The notes under the pieces are model-generated. The model was given only the letters and a program-made list of their open reading frames with translations. It searched no databases and had not been told where the DNA came from. 64,000 nucleotides of DNA, from the NCBI RefSeq assembly GCF_036320965.1, contig NC_092251.1:1473501-1537500 (forward strand). Direction: 5' to 3'. Origin of the DNA: Panulirus ornatus. Lineage: Eukaryota; Arthropoda; Malacostraca; Decapoda; Palinuridae. The position numbers and the translations under genes are program-made. Shown here in pieces: positions 1 to 11,499 of this stretch. The number at the start of each line of letters is the position of its first letter. Position 1 is the stretch's first letter.

Positions 1-1660
1 TCAAGACTACTGAAGCAGCGTCTTACGTGTTGTCAGTAAATCTGGAGTCGTCCTTGAGGTCGACCTCCTGATCCGATCATGTTGGCTGAAGGTACACCTG
101 ACGCACTGTAAGGAGAGATCAGCCCCAAGTGGTCAGACTCAGGGAGACAAGCATCAGCAGCTGAATTTCCAACAGAATTTTACTGTGTAAACTTCTAAGC
201 CAGATTTTATCGTCTAATCTTTCATGTTATACACGAGAGTAATCAAGATCTAGTTTACAGTTTTCTAAGTGGTCGGTCGTGTGTACTAATTAGTTACAAA
301 AGTTTTAGTAATAGTGTTTTACAAGTTACCTTCACTACAGAAGAGAACTTTGCCTCTGATGTATTTCTTTTTTTCTAAATTATGAGAAAAGAATCACTAG
401 GAATACTCTCTTAATAAAAATTTTTGCTTTGAAGATAGGAAAAAAATTCTTCGTGCTGGTCTACTTGGTAAAGTACTGTGGCAAACAAACAAACAAGATG
501 AAAGCGAAAAAATAAAGATTTGGGAAAACTCTGCACCGTAGCCCGGGCGAACATGCATAGAAAGACGAAAAGTAAAGAAAGTGAATAAGTTGCAGAGAGG
601 ACGGAGAAAAGACCTGAATAAAAATTCTTAATTAACTCGAAGAAGTGATGAAGTGCCAGAAGACGTAAGTGATATAGATAGCGACAAAGACAGCAGAAAG
701 TGAACATAAAATGTGGTTCTGAAAGGCAGCTTTTATCATAGTTGGAGGATGGAAGGAGGAACTACAGTACGTTCGGAGGTTGGGAGTTGGAGGAGGAGAA
801 GGGACTTCAATAAACTTGGAGGCTTGAAGGAGGAGGAGGAAGAGAAGGAAGGAGGGATTAAGTTCCGACCCGCATGCTTGCGCCTCAATTAATCCTTCTC
901 AGTATAGTGATGAGGTCAATTAACCTCTCGAACCCGATCCCATGGTGTTCCCTCCATTACAGGGGTCTGTGGACATATACTAAGGTAAATATATAAGAAT
1001 GTACGACAAGAAAGCGCATAGCGACGCCCAACATGAAAAGATCAAAACAAATTTATTTTGGCCCAATTCTACAATTTAAACGTAAATATTATAAGTTTAA
1101 ACTATATTAAGATGATCTGTTGGGATATGGGATACCCACACACACAAGAGCGCCAGATGCCAGAAGACGTGATGGTCCGAAAGGAGCATGGCTGCTGGAG
1201 GACAACGACAGTATCCCATTGATCATAATCTGTGTACAAGATGACTCTCGCATCTCAACATATATGATATTATCTATTAGAGCCAAGAAATAATCTCCAG
1301 TGAAGAGTGTACATAGCTTTGATATACATCAAATTAACCCTGAAAGTCGGATGAGAATCAAATATGGTTAAGGTCCCAATCTTCAGAGGGTTATATGCAG
1401 TAATGATTCTTAGTAATATCGAAATGTCTTGTTTACAAGACTGGCCACGTCTTTTCCCGGTTCGTATACTCAGTTGATGATGTTTTCTCTCAGGGTAAAT
1501 ATTTATTTTGAACTAAAGCTACACACGCAAGAAGTCCTCTCTGGGCGCCTCGTGGTTCTTAAATCCCTCAAGGCCTAAGTCTCTTCTTTATATCCATCAG
1601 TAAACTTTACTTCTCATTGAGTTAATACAACATCTAATCTTACAAATGGACTTCTCTCTT
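1..1660. other. Single-copy AT-rich sequence, no gene recognised
   Basis: No long reading frame, RNA gene or tandem array is visible here. A purine-rich stretch (about 720-870, GGAGG-type words) and a short CA run near 1137 are the only low-complexity parts. A pyrimidine-rich tract with acceptor-like character ends near 1493, but no convincing exon follows it. Confidence 0.5.
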
Positions 1661-2051
1661 GATACACACCTTTCATCTCTTGATTTTTACCTTTCTTTCT
1701 CATCATCCTCTTCGATTTTTGTTTTCCCCTCTAATTTTTCTTTTTGACGTTGTTTTCTCTCTACTTCTCGCCTTTCCTGTGACTCTCATCCATTATCTTT
1801 ATCACCTTCGTTTAAAGCTGATGATCTCTTTCTATCATTTAGTGTCCCACTCTGAAGCTCTATTCAAGCTCTCCTCTTTACTGTGGTTTTTAAAAGCTGA
1901 TCCTCATTCACCTCATTCACTGCCCACATAAGATTGCTCTGTGATGCAGAAGAATGTCACTCCTTAACTTGAGCCATTACCATCATTACCATCACGTTGT
2001 CGCTATCAACATCAATCATCACCGGAACTTTTCTTCATACTTCATCGCCTT

Positions 2052-2402
2052 CATTCTCCACAGTATAAACCCATAAGTCATTCTCCACAGTATAAACCCA
2101 TAAGTCATTCTCCACAGTATAAACCCATAAGTCATTCTCCACAGTATAAACCCATAAGTCATTCTCCACAGTATAAACCCATAAGTCATTCTCCACAGTA
2201 TAAACCCATAAGTCATTCTCCACAGTATAAACCCATAAGTCATTCTCCACAGTATAAACCCATAAGTCATTCTCCACAGTATAAACCCATAAGTCATTCT
2301 CCACAGTATAAACCCATAAGTCATTCTCCACAGTATAAACCCATAAGTCATTCTCCACAGTATAAACCCATAAGTCATTCTCCACAGTATAAACCCATAA
2401 GT
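2052..2402. repeat. Perfect 27-bp tandem array, 13 copies
   Basis: A 27-bp unit (begins CATTCTCCACAGTATAAACC) repeats 13 times with no visible substitution over 351 bp, followed by a few bases of a partial unit. Because 27 is divisible by 3, any frame lacking a stop in one unit stays open throughout: two minus-strand frames of about 125 codons exist, each repeating nine residues (one reads MTYGFILWR). I regard these frames as by-products of the repeat and not genes. Complete homogeneity suggests recent expansion or conversion, or an assembly artefact. Confidence 0.95.
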
Positions 2403-2562
2403 CATTCATAATCTTGACCTTCGACCTATCTTCGACTCAGGTGCCTAAAGGTCTATCCCATCAGGGTAGTGGGATGGGAGACTAGGGTCGGGGAGGATAT
2501 AGTTGAGGAATAGAAGACATGATATGAAGCGGGAGAGGTTCCTCGTCCATTACTCTCACCTT

Positions 2563-3070
2563 ATAGTGACACCACTGTCATTAGGTGCCTCAGCACACGG
2601 ACGGGCTCTCCTCTGCCTCACTTTTCTAATACAAGACCGACCAATGCCAGGCTGGATAGATCTATACAGTGATATTCTTCTTGTTTGCTACATACATCTG
2701 CACTGATTTCGTTGTAATGAAATTAATGATAATGATAATAGCAATACGGCTAGTAGTAGCAATGATAACGTCACTAATAATAATGATTGAATAATGATAA
2801 TTTTGGGTAGTAATTATATGCTAACTAGTGACAATTCTTTATTCTTATTGCTAGTGATTAATGTGAGACTATTCTTGAAAGATCCAACCTTTAGCGATTT
2901 TTGGGTGAGTCTGAGACTGCTCTCGTCTTACAGGTCAAGGAAAAAGGATTATTTCACTGAGCTCCGACGTTTCTTGGATGCCAATACCTTAGTCCAGTCT
3001 CCACTTGCGACTAATTAGTTCTTGATTCTCGATAGCCGATCCGACCTGCTTCTTCCTTTTCCGTTTTCAG
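2563..3070. other. Single-copy interval with ATA/AAT-rich part
   Basis: Mostly unique sequence with a short AAT/GATA-rich simple tract near 2715-2800. A minus-strand frame near 2563-2620 ends at a donor-like GTGAGAGT (minus strand, plus position about 2556-2563), but this is no better than expected by chance. Nothing else can be supported. Confidence 0.35.
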
Positions 3071-3168
3071 ACCCGGGACCTCAATCTCTGGCCTGATAGA
3101 GTCAAGAATTATACACCCGGGGAGGACACAGTGACAGCGATCGACAGTCAGCATTATCAGTTCTCCTG
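3071..3168 (+). CDS. Candidate internal exon, unidentified protein
   Basis: A pyrimidine-rich tract (TTCTTCCTTTTCCGTTTTCAG, ending at 3070) looks like a strong splice acceptor, and CTCCTG|GTGAGG at 3168/3169 looks like a donor. The 98-nt interval is open in the frame starting at 3071 (32 codons plus two bases), beginning TRDLNLWPDRVKNYT. No domain is recognised and no partner exon with matching phase was found nearby. The interval abuts a minisatellite locus that begins near 3200, so it could be part of a repeat. Chance is a serious alternative. Confidence 0.25.
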
Positions 3169-3184
3169 GTGAGGCACGCGTCGC

Positions 3185-3248
3185 CTTACAGGAATTGAAC
3201 CCCTTGGGCACGAGGATACAAGCCTTTTAGTTAAGTACGGCGGTATGA
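3185..3248 (-). other. tRNA-like remnant, possible SINE head
   Basis: On the minus strand GGTTCAATTCC matches the polymerase III B box exactly, and about 25 bases upstream TAACTAAAAGG matches the A box except at one position. The flanks could pair as an acceptor-like stem (CGCCGTA with TAAGGCG, one mismatch). The whole is only about 61 nt, too short for a standard tRNA, and the T stem has a mismatch. A functional tRNA is unlikely. A decayed tRNA-derived repeat or chance are the options. Confidence 0.2.
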
Positions 3249-3470
3249 TCCTTGAGGACGACGGTGTGACCCTTGTGCACGACGGTACGACCCTTGAGCA
3301 CAACGGTACGACCCTTGCGCACGACGTACCACCCTTGAGCACGACGATATGACCCTTGCGCACGACAGTATGGTACTTGCTAGCCTCGTTACTCCTTCTT
3401 AAGGGTAAGGGTCACAATGTTATACGCAAGGGTCACACAGTCATGGCTCGAGGTTGTACTGACGTGTTGA
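3201..3470. repeat. Dispersed ~21-bp minisatellite, locus 1
   Basis: About seven imperfect 20-22-bp units run from 3201 to 3376 with the consensus ACGACCCTTGAGCACGACGG and variants in GAG/GCG/GTG. After about 50 bases, 3426-3466 carries one to two units of the reverse complement (CAAGGGTC...). The same unit recurs near 13.2, 22.1, 27.2 and 61.8 kb. Units diverge by several bases each, so this is an old array. Confidence 0.75.
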
Positions 3471-3479
3471 AATGGCTCG

Positions 3480-4129
3480 TGAGAAAGAATGAGTGACCGA
3501 ATCTCTTTACAACAATAACAACAAATAGATAACAACCTTGTCAAGAATCAGTTATTTGGTACAATCGTCTGGTTATTGCTGGCGTTTGGCTTGAGGAAGG
3601 TTAGTGATGACACTGTAAGTACGTCAGGGATATACTAGGGTGAGGTAGAGCAACTTGTAAATACTGTAGAATTATACATGGGAATTTAACTGTAATGTGA
3701 AATATACGAAAAATTTCCGTGTATGTTGTTCTTCATGTTCAGCATGATCGTGGCACTGTAGGATAATGAAGAAATCTCGTCTTTAACTCACTTAACACGA
3801 CGAATGATAACCACTAGTGCACTCAATCTAGAATAATCAGAACAATCTACACAACATATCACATAATTTCAACGTTGCAGAGAAAATCATCACAAACAAA
3901 GGCTTCTCTCACACACACCTCCCGCAAATAATTATCAAGTAAACATTTAGAAATTCCAATAGACTAAGTGTGTGTGTTTAATACATTATACTATTAGTAT
4001 GTAAATCAATTAGTTTAGGCTAACGCGGTGTAATTTGATTAAGAGATTTGACTCATTACAACCAGACTGAACATGTTCTACTCAGGGGAAACAGATAATT
4101 GGAGAGATTGATGTAAACTCTGTACCTAC

Positions 4130-4130
<1 letters not shown>
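3480..4130. other. Single-copy AT-rich sequence
   Basis: No reading frame, RNA gene or repeat of note is visible, apart from short CA runs near 3910 and 3970. Confidence 0.5.

Positions 4131-4131
<1 letters not shown>

Positions 4132-4186
<55 letters not shown>
4132..4186. repeat. (GA)n microsatellite
   Basis: An uninterrupted GA array of about 55 bp. It creates a spurious Arg-Glu reading frame. Confidence 0.97.
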
Positions 4187-4189
<3 letters not shown>

Positions 4190-4950
4190 TCGGTTCCAAT
4201 TTGCACGACAGTTTCATGCAAGCAGCTGGCAGCAGGGAGGTGCCAGTGGGCGAAGAGCAGCTGCAATGCCAAGCGTACGACGTTTTCGGAATGTCTTTTT
4301 TTCATTATTTTTATTATTTTTTTAGAGCTTGTACGCTTCCCACGACGTCCTAGGAACTACAGAAATAAGAGAACAAACACACAGGTTATTCCATAAAGAT
4401 CACTCACGAAGCTCAGGCCTCACTACGGTGTTGCAGTCTTACAAAAATGGTTTCAGATCATTAAAGATTAATGAGAAGATTCTGGAGTAGCAGGTAGATA
4501 CACTGATATTCCCCAACACAAACTCTAAGGCAAGCTGAATAGATTGAGATACGAGAATATTTTTTGTCTCATTAGTCGTCCTTTGCCTTGTATCACTGAT
4601 AATAATAGAAAGGTTTTCTATGTACCATGGTTAATTGGAGATACCCTCAGGGGTTCCTGATGTGTAATGCAAGACTCAGTTATGTGTTCACATATGCGTG
4701 AAATGTGATTGATATCTTAAAGGTTGGAAATTTGATTCTTGCTGGAGAATTATCTACTAAGTGGCTTCGGTTCATAAGAATAAAACACCGTTGCAACATA
4801 TTGAACAAACACAACAATCGCCACCGATGTATAGAAAGTCAAGACTTCACTAATTAGCTCATTAGTGTTTATTGCATCAGTTTGTTTGGCGTTCCTAATG
4901 AGTTAAGGCCGTGTTTGCCTCCGTCATAAAGCGCTTTTGATCGTCAAGCC
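4190..4950. other. Single-copy sequence, nothing recognised
   Basis: AT-rich unique sequence with no supportable gene or repeat. Confidence 0.5.
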
Positions 4951-4954
4951 ATTT

Positions 4955-5375
4955 ATGGAGTTCTGATAAAGTCCTTTGATGAGAGATTCTGTTCCAGCTA
5001 CTTTAAGGTTGAAGGAGGTAGATCCAGGAAAAGAAGATGAAGCTCCGAGCTTACCGCCAAGAAAACGGAACGGGGCTTTGTTACGTGGAGTCGAAACCTG
5101 GAATTGTAGTTCCATGAATAAGCTGAAACGAGGCGCTGAAGCTATCAGCTACAGCCATTTCATGAAATCAGAGCCTGAGGAAAGAGGCTGAAAGTGGATT
5201 TCTAAAGCGAAGGCCGAGATGGGAAGATGAAGAGAGAATCTTAATACAAAGGCTTCATGACCAAACCAGAAGCAGAAGTGGGGGAAGCAAACTCTTAGAA
5301 CTGGCGGCTGAAACCGGAAATTACGGCGACCAGGAGCTGAAACCGGAACCTGAAGGTGAGGTTAGAGGATAGGTG
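4955..5375. repeat. Decayed purine-rich minisatellite
   Basis: Words of the type GCTGAAACCGGAA and AGCCTGAGGAAAG recur at irregular intervals of about 12-30 bases, mixed with GAAGATGAAG. The array is too eroded for a clean unit. Short open frames on both strands here are explained by the biased composition. Confidence 0.45.
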
Positions 5376-5379
5376 GGGG

Positions 5380-5775
5380 TGGTCGGGTCACCTTGCATTG
5401 TCGGGAGACAAAGGTGGAGATGTTGTCATGAATGTTCAGGGTGTGGGGGCGTTGCTGTATGATGTGTTGCCCACTAGCACCTGTACATGTGTGTGTGTGT
5501 GTGTGTAGTTAGAAAAGGGATGCATATAAAAGGATGAAAGATAGAAAAAAAAAAAGACGAAAGACAAATCCATTGATAAGATCAGAAGTAGTGTAAACCT
5601 ACCATACATGATGTAGGAAGTCTTAACCTTACTGTACTAAACGTTGGAGAAGTTTTGAATTCAGGTTTATGTGCACAAACGACCCAGGAGACGCCTGCAT
5701 TTATCATCATAATAGTTTTCCTTGTTTGATATATACGGGTTTCCGCAGTCACACTCCTAATGATTTATTACTATT
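5380..5775. other. Single-copy sequence with a short (GT)n tract
   Basis: A (GT)n run of about 20 bp lies at 5487-5507 and an A run near 5545. Otherwise no feature is seen. Confidence 0.5.
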
Positions 5776-5780
5776 TTTGA

Positions 5781-5930
5781 GCACAAGGTCATGACCCCTG
5801 AGCATGACGATCATTGTGCACGATGATGTAACTTGTGACCTTACTCTTAATGCTCAGGTGAAGGGGCCGTGGCGTCATACATGAGGGTCATACCTTCGAG
5901 GTTGAAGGTCTTACCATCTTGCCCCTGTTT
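5781..5930. repeat. Dispersed ~21-bp minisatellite, locus 2 (decayed)
   Basis: Units related to CCTTGAGCACGACGGT can be traced (CCCTGAGCATGACGAT, TTGTGCACGATGATG), followed by a core and then words in the opposite sense (CCGTGGCGTCATAC, GAGGGTCATACC). Similarity is weak and this locus alone would not be convincing. Confidence 0.35.
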
Positions 5931-5934
5931 AGAT

Positions 5935-6337
5935 TCGAGACTGGTTTCATTCTCGTTGGTCATTCCTAAAAATTCCGGCTCCGATGGTCAGGGAAAAGCT
6001 GTTACTGCGTCGTGTGTATCACCAGGAATGATATCTTAAATACATCCAGTAATAGACTTTCTGAAGACTTGGTGTGTTGTGTGAAGACTTGGTTACCTCT
6101 CACACGATATAAATACGCATGGTCTTAATCTCTGAAGGAGAATACCTTTTATTTATTCTTTATCTTTCTAATTCCCTATAAAGTATTTTAATTATTATGT
6201 TCTCTTCCGCATGTGTTCCTGACAGGGTTAATTACCCCGAGAGACTTTTTTTATGCTATGATGTAATTACGTAGTAGGAACATTTACCGAGCATCACAAT
6301 ATATCGTACACTGAACGAGGGAGCTCTGCCGCTTTGT

Positions 6338-6340
<3 letters not shown>
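5935..6340. other. Single-copy AT-rich sequence upstream of the LINE fragment
   Basis: No open frame or repeat of note is seen. Confidence 0.5.

Positions 6341-6377
<37 letters not shown>
6341..6377. repeat. (CA)n at the 5' edge of the LINE fragment
   Basis: About 37 bp of CA directly precede the first LINE-like base. The LINE copy starts mid-ORF here, so the array marks the truncation or insertion point. Confidence 0.95.
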
Positions 6378-6381
<4 letters not shown>

Positions 6382-6382
<1 letters not shown>

Positions 6383-6870
6383 TGGGAGCCTTGAAGAATG
6401 TGTGGAAGTCGAGAACATTATCTCGGAAAGCAAAAATGGGTATGTTTGAAGGAATAGTGGTTCCAACAATGTTGTATGGTTGCGAGGCGTGGGCTATGGA
6501 TAGAGTTGTGCGCAGGAGGATGGATGTGCTGGAAATGAGATGTTTGAGGACAATATGTGGTGTGAGGTGGTTTGATCGAGTAAGTAACGTAAGGGTAAGA
6601 AAGATGTGTGGAAATAAAAAGAGCGTGGTTGAGAGAGCAGAAGAGGGTGTTTTGAAATGGTTCGGGCACATGGAGAGAATGAGTGAGGAAAGATTGACCA
6701 AGAGAATATATGTGTCGGAGGTGGAGGGAATGAGGAGAAGAGGGAGACCAAATTGGAGGTGGAAAGATGGAGTGAAAAAGATTTTGTGTGATCGGGGCCT
6801 GAACATGCAGGAGGGTGAAAGGAGGGCAAGGAATAGAGTGATTTGGAGCGATGTGGTATACCGGGGTTGA
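6382..6870 (+). pseudogene. C-terminal fragment of LINE reverse transcriptase
   Basis: An uninterrupted 162-codon frame ends at TGA (6868-6870). It matches the region after the reverse-transcriptase domain in many animal LINEs: LYGCEAW (residues 31-37), MRCLRTICGV (52-61), WFGHMERM (93-100) and the basic motif RRGRPNWRWKDG (119-130). The polymerase catalytic motif is absent because the copy begins downstream of it, so the product cannot be active. The ATG at 6382 is an internal Met and not a native start. The frame is intact, which suggests a fairly recent insertion. Open frames on the opposite strand are shadows. Confidence 0.88.
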
Positions 6871-7053
6871 CGTGCTGTCAGTGGATTGAATCAAGACATG
6901 TGAAGCGTCTGGGGTAAACAATGGAAAGCTGTGTAGGTATGTATATTTGCGTGTGTGGACGTATGTATATACATGTGTATGGGGGTGAGTTGGGCCATTT
7001 CTTTCGTCTGTTTCCTTGCGCTACCTCGCAAACGCGGGAGACAGCGACAAAAA

Positions 7054-7062
<9 letters not shown>
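6382..7062 (+). mobile_element. 5'-truncated non-LTR retrotransposon (LINE), 3' end
   Basis: The copy comprises the last ~490 bp of a reverse-transcriptase ORF, a 3' UTR of about 180 bp (6871-7048), an A run (7049-7062) and then (TA)n. Truncation at the 5' end and an A-rich or simple-repeat tail are the hallmarks of target-primed reverse transcription. The UTR contains TG/TA-rich simple sequence (about 6940-6985) and ends in CGCTACCTCGCAAACGCGGG, which recurs in the short element at 41.1 kb. The exact clade cannot be fixed from this fragment. The tail is compatible with RTE-like families. Confidence 0.85.

Positions 7063-7142
<80 letters not shown>
7062..7142. repeat. (TA)n tail array of the LINE
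   Basis: About 80 bp of TA follow the A run of the LINE without a break, so the array probably grew from the retrotransposon tail or from the target. Confidence 0.95.
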
Positions 7143-7143
<1 letters not shown>

Positions 7144-7284
7144 TCTGAAGACTTACATAATGAACAATGAAACAAAGATGTTCTAGGTACCGCCACAGTA
7201 TTCTTAACACTCAATTCTCCACATGCCAGTCATAAGTACCTATCCTCCTAGTACAGACCAGAGCTTATCCCCGGCTCACACTTG

Positions 7285-7490
7285 AGCATCCTTTTCCTAC
7301 ACATCCATTACCCACACATCCACTACCCACACATCCACTACCCACACATCCTCTACCCACACATCCTCTACCCACACATCCACTACCCACAAATCCTCTA
7401 CCTACACATCCTCTACCTACACATCCTCTACTCACACATCCTCTAACCACACATCCTCTACTCACACATCCTCTACCCACACATCTCTAC
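7285..7490. repeat. 15-bp minisatellite, about 13 copies
   Basis: The unit ACATCCTCTACCCAC repeats with variants (CCATTACCC, CCTCTACTC, CCTCTAACC). The minus strand reads as a repeated GRGCV-type peptide frame, which I treat as a by-product. Confidence 0.85.
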
Positions 7491-7494
7491 CCTC

Positions 7495-7840
7495 AACAAA
7501 CACAACACAAACAAAACATACACAACCCGAAATTATCCGCCAAACGGCAACCTCTCGTCCAACTCATTCTTAAACACCACCCACAAGGTAGTTATACATC
7601 CATCTGAAACCCATGGAGAATGGAAGGAACTCCTGAGGTAGCAAGCAATACATGGAACAGAGAATATTAGTAACCTTTAAGACTCCTAACTGTAGAGGTC
7701 ACTAGATCATAGAAAATAGCACCGTCTATCATCAAGCGCAGGTCTTGTGTTAGCAGTCGTCTCGAGGCGGGATGTGTCCTGCAGTAAGCACTAGGAAATG
7801 TTTTGAACTGATGTGCTACTACGAAGAATGTGTTTCTGAC
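7495..7840. other. Single-copy sequence
   Basis: An ACAAACACAACACAAACAAAA-like A/C-rich start (7490-7530), then unique sequence without a supportable gene. Confidence 0.45.
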
Positions 7841-7844
7841 ATTA

Positions 7845-7962
7845 GCTGTAGCAGTAGTAGCAATAGTAGCAGGAATAGTAGTAATGAGTAGTAGTAATCA
7901 TGATAATGATAATAATAATGATGATTGATAATAATAATGATAATAATAATAATGATGAAGAT
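7845..7962. repeat. Imperfect trinucleotide tract (AGT/AAT/GAT)
   Basis: AGTAGTAGCAATAGTAGC passes into AATGATAATAATAATGATGAT. This is low-complexity sequence. Confidence 0.85.
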
Positions 7963-8109
7963 AAAAGGGAAACGTTGTCACACAAACACAATATCTTGGC
8001 GAGGTTGCCAGAGGCGTCTGGTTTGTCGAACATATCAAGTTCTCCGTCAAACAATTTTTTGGAAGTAATCCCAGCAACGTAGACAGAGTCAACATAGCAG
8101 GGGCTGTGT

Positions 8110-9237
<1,128 letters not shown>

Positions 9238-9344
9238 CTTCAGTGCTGGGAGAGAAGTAAGAGGGATAAAGAATAGATGGGAGAGAGAGGAGAGAGGGGC
9301 AGGAGGAGGAGGGGGAGGTAAGCAGAACGAAGTTGTTTTTAGTC

Positions 9345-9403
<59 letters not shown>
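9345..9403. repeat. (GT)n microsatellite
   Basis: About 58 bp of perfect GT. Confidence 0.97.
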
Positions 9404-9404
<1 letters not shown>

Positions 9405-9539
9405 CGGTGGGCGGATGTCTCGTTTGTCTGTTACCTTCGCTAATGAGCAGCTGTCACTGGTGCGGTCACAGTGCTGGGGTGCCACTGCTGAGAGGGGGAA
9501 TGGCGTAGCACAGGGGCGGTAAAGAAGGGGGTCATACGG

Positions 9540-9800
9540 ACGGAGGTGGCACAGCATGGAGGAAGCAGTGACAATAGAGGGATGGTATATGGGGGATGGG
9601 GGTTAGCTCAGCAGGGGCAGCACAGACGTGGGAGTGGCACGGTAGGGGAACGACATAGTGGTGGGAGCAGATCACGGCAGGGGCGATGACGTGGTGGGGA
9701 GTGTGAGGCAGTAAGGTTAGTGGCACAGCAGAGGCAGATGGCATAGCAGAGATGGGGGCACAACGGAGATGGCATACCAAGGCTTTGTGATGAAGTGGCA
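9540..9800. repeat. Decayed G-rich minisatellite
   Basis: Words such as GTGGCACAGCA, GGGGGCACAAC and GGTGGGAGCAGA recur every 20-30 bases. The block leads directly into the clean 20-bp array and is probably an older part of the same array. It leaves several minus-strand frames open for over 100 codons, with Cys/His/Pro-rich products that look artefactual. Confidence 0.5.
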
Positions 9801-9831
9801 CAGAAGGGGCGGAAGTATGGTGTGGGTGTTG

Positions 9832-9939
9832 GCACAACACCATGGTTGGGGACACAACACCATGGCTGGGGACACAACACCATGGCTGGGGACACAACAC
9901 CTTGGCTGAGGGCACAACACCATGGTTGGGGCACAACAA
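9832..9939. repeat. 20-bp tandem array, five copies
   Basis: The unit ACAACACCATGGCTGGGGAC repeats about five times with few changes. Each unit contains an NcoI-type CCATGG palindrome. Confidence 0.92.
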
Positions 9940-9944
9940 AAAAG

Positions 9945-10600
9945 GTGACAGAGGAATTGGTGGCTAAGCAAGGGAGGGGACACAGATACTGGCGACAGAG
10001 CAATAGAGGAGGCAGACAGTCACTGATGGTAAGGTCGTAGTCATTGCCAGGGTTCTGGCAGACCAGAGGTGTACTGATACAATGAGAGAGCAAGAAAAAT
10101 GAGTCAATGTATGACATCAATCAACCCTCAAGGCTCACAATGGCTCTGAAATCATGAGCTCATTCTCTCCCTCACGGCCATAAAGGTAAAAATCATCCAC
10201 CAATGCATCGGTAGCGCCCGAGCTGCCCCAGACTCTCTATATGTAAATATATCATGTCTGGCTGCAAGGCGTACATCATAACCTGATTTATTATTGTCAT
10301 AGTAATGCTCCTAGATTTATAGAAGGCTTATATCAGGCGTTATCTCTCCCGGGGGATTTGATATCTTATGGCTATCTCTCAGGAGCAGACTAGTGATCAT
10401 TTGCAGCGCCAGAACTGGTGTTGTCTGACACGGTATATCTTGGTAGAGAGAAGAGCTTCTCACACGTGCAGGCCTCAGGCTGGTGATGACGTCTCCGAGG
10501 TACTGGCTCTTTAGATCGGCATGATACACCCTGGCACGGTATTAAGTACGGAACTGTAAGCAGAAATTTCATTCATCATCCTGTTATGTATACATGTGTG
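9945..10600. other. Single-copy sequence
   Basis: No repeat or RNA gene is seen. The stretch 10453-10531 can be read as a minus-strand exon candidate and is listed separately. Confidence 0.4.
10453..10531 (-). CDS. Weak candidate exon, minus strand
   Basis: On the minus strand, ATACCGTGCCAG precedes an open stretch that runs to a GTGAGA donor-like site (about 10470), reading VYHADLKSQYLGDVITSLRP in one frame. A second frame is also open. The acceptor tract is mediocre and the ends are approximate. No family is recognised. It is listed because it falls in line with other minus-strand candidates at 15.4-32.9 kb. Confidence 0.13.
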
Positions 10601-10602
10601 TA

Positions 10603-10603
10603 A

Positions 10604-10634
<31 letters not shown>
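10603..10634. repeat. (CA)n microsatellite
   Basis: About 30 bp of CA. Confidence 0.93.
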
Positions 10635-10639
<5 letters not shown>

Positions 10640-10640
<1 letters not shown>

Positions 10641-11280
10641 GAATTTCTCTCCAGTGTTCAGTGAGTCGAGAACTTGATTTTTTTTCTTCATTAAATGTTA
10701 AATCCCATTCCTCTGCATCAGTCTAATAATTAGATTTCTTGACAACAGAATGATATATGAAAAAGTCCCTCTTTTATAGCCTAACGGAAAAATATCTCGA
10801 AATTACAAATTAATGAACTTTTTTCGATGTGTATTACTAAATAGGAAATGCATGACCCCATTCGGTTAATGACCATATAAAGTGACTGGTATTTCCCCCA
10901 TAAACCTGGTCAGAGGCAAGGAAACTACCCATAAGTGTGGTGGTGTTGGTGACGGTGGTGCAGGGCAAGAGAGACTGAAGAAGAAAGAGGAAAGTAAAAA
11001 GATAATCAAGACTGGGTTAATGAAACACTAAACAGAGAAAAGAAATGAGATGTCAAGGAATACAAGAAAGAAAAGAATGAAGAAATGTGAAAGTCTGAAT
11101 GACGTGAACACATGTATAACCAAATGGATAAAAAGGACTAAGGAGAGGCGATAAGATGAAAAAAATATGGAGATCTGGTGAGAATGATAGTAGTTGATAG
11201 AAGAATAAAAAGAGAATAAGAAAGTTTGAAATGGATCTTAAACTTCCGTTAAATCTCTCGACTGAGATAACTGGGTCTCC
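10640..11280. other. Single-copy AT-rich, then A/G-rich sequence
   Basis: From about 10960 the plus strand is AAG/GAA-rich (degenerate). No gene is supported. Confidence 0.45.
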
Positions 11281-11282
11281 CC

Positions 11283-11474
<192 letters not shown>

Positions 11475-11499
11475 GGGGTTACCTATCCCTAGCCCCTAC

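Noticed and set aside
2019..2409. Two minus-strand frames of about 125 codons with nine-residue repeats
   Set aside because: They are wholly produced by the perfect 27-bp array, whose period is divisible by three. No start context or flanking coding signal.
6378..6921. Minus-strand frames of 111-167 codons over the LINE fragment
   Set aside because: Shadows of the plus-strand reverse-transcriptase frame, which has clear family motifs.
9532..10120. Cys/His/Pro-rich minus-strand frames up to 170 codons
   Set aside because: They lie on a G-rich decayed minisatellite and the 20-bp array. Cys/His spacing follows the repeat and not a zinc-finger pattern.
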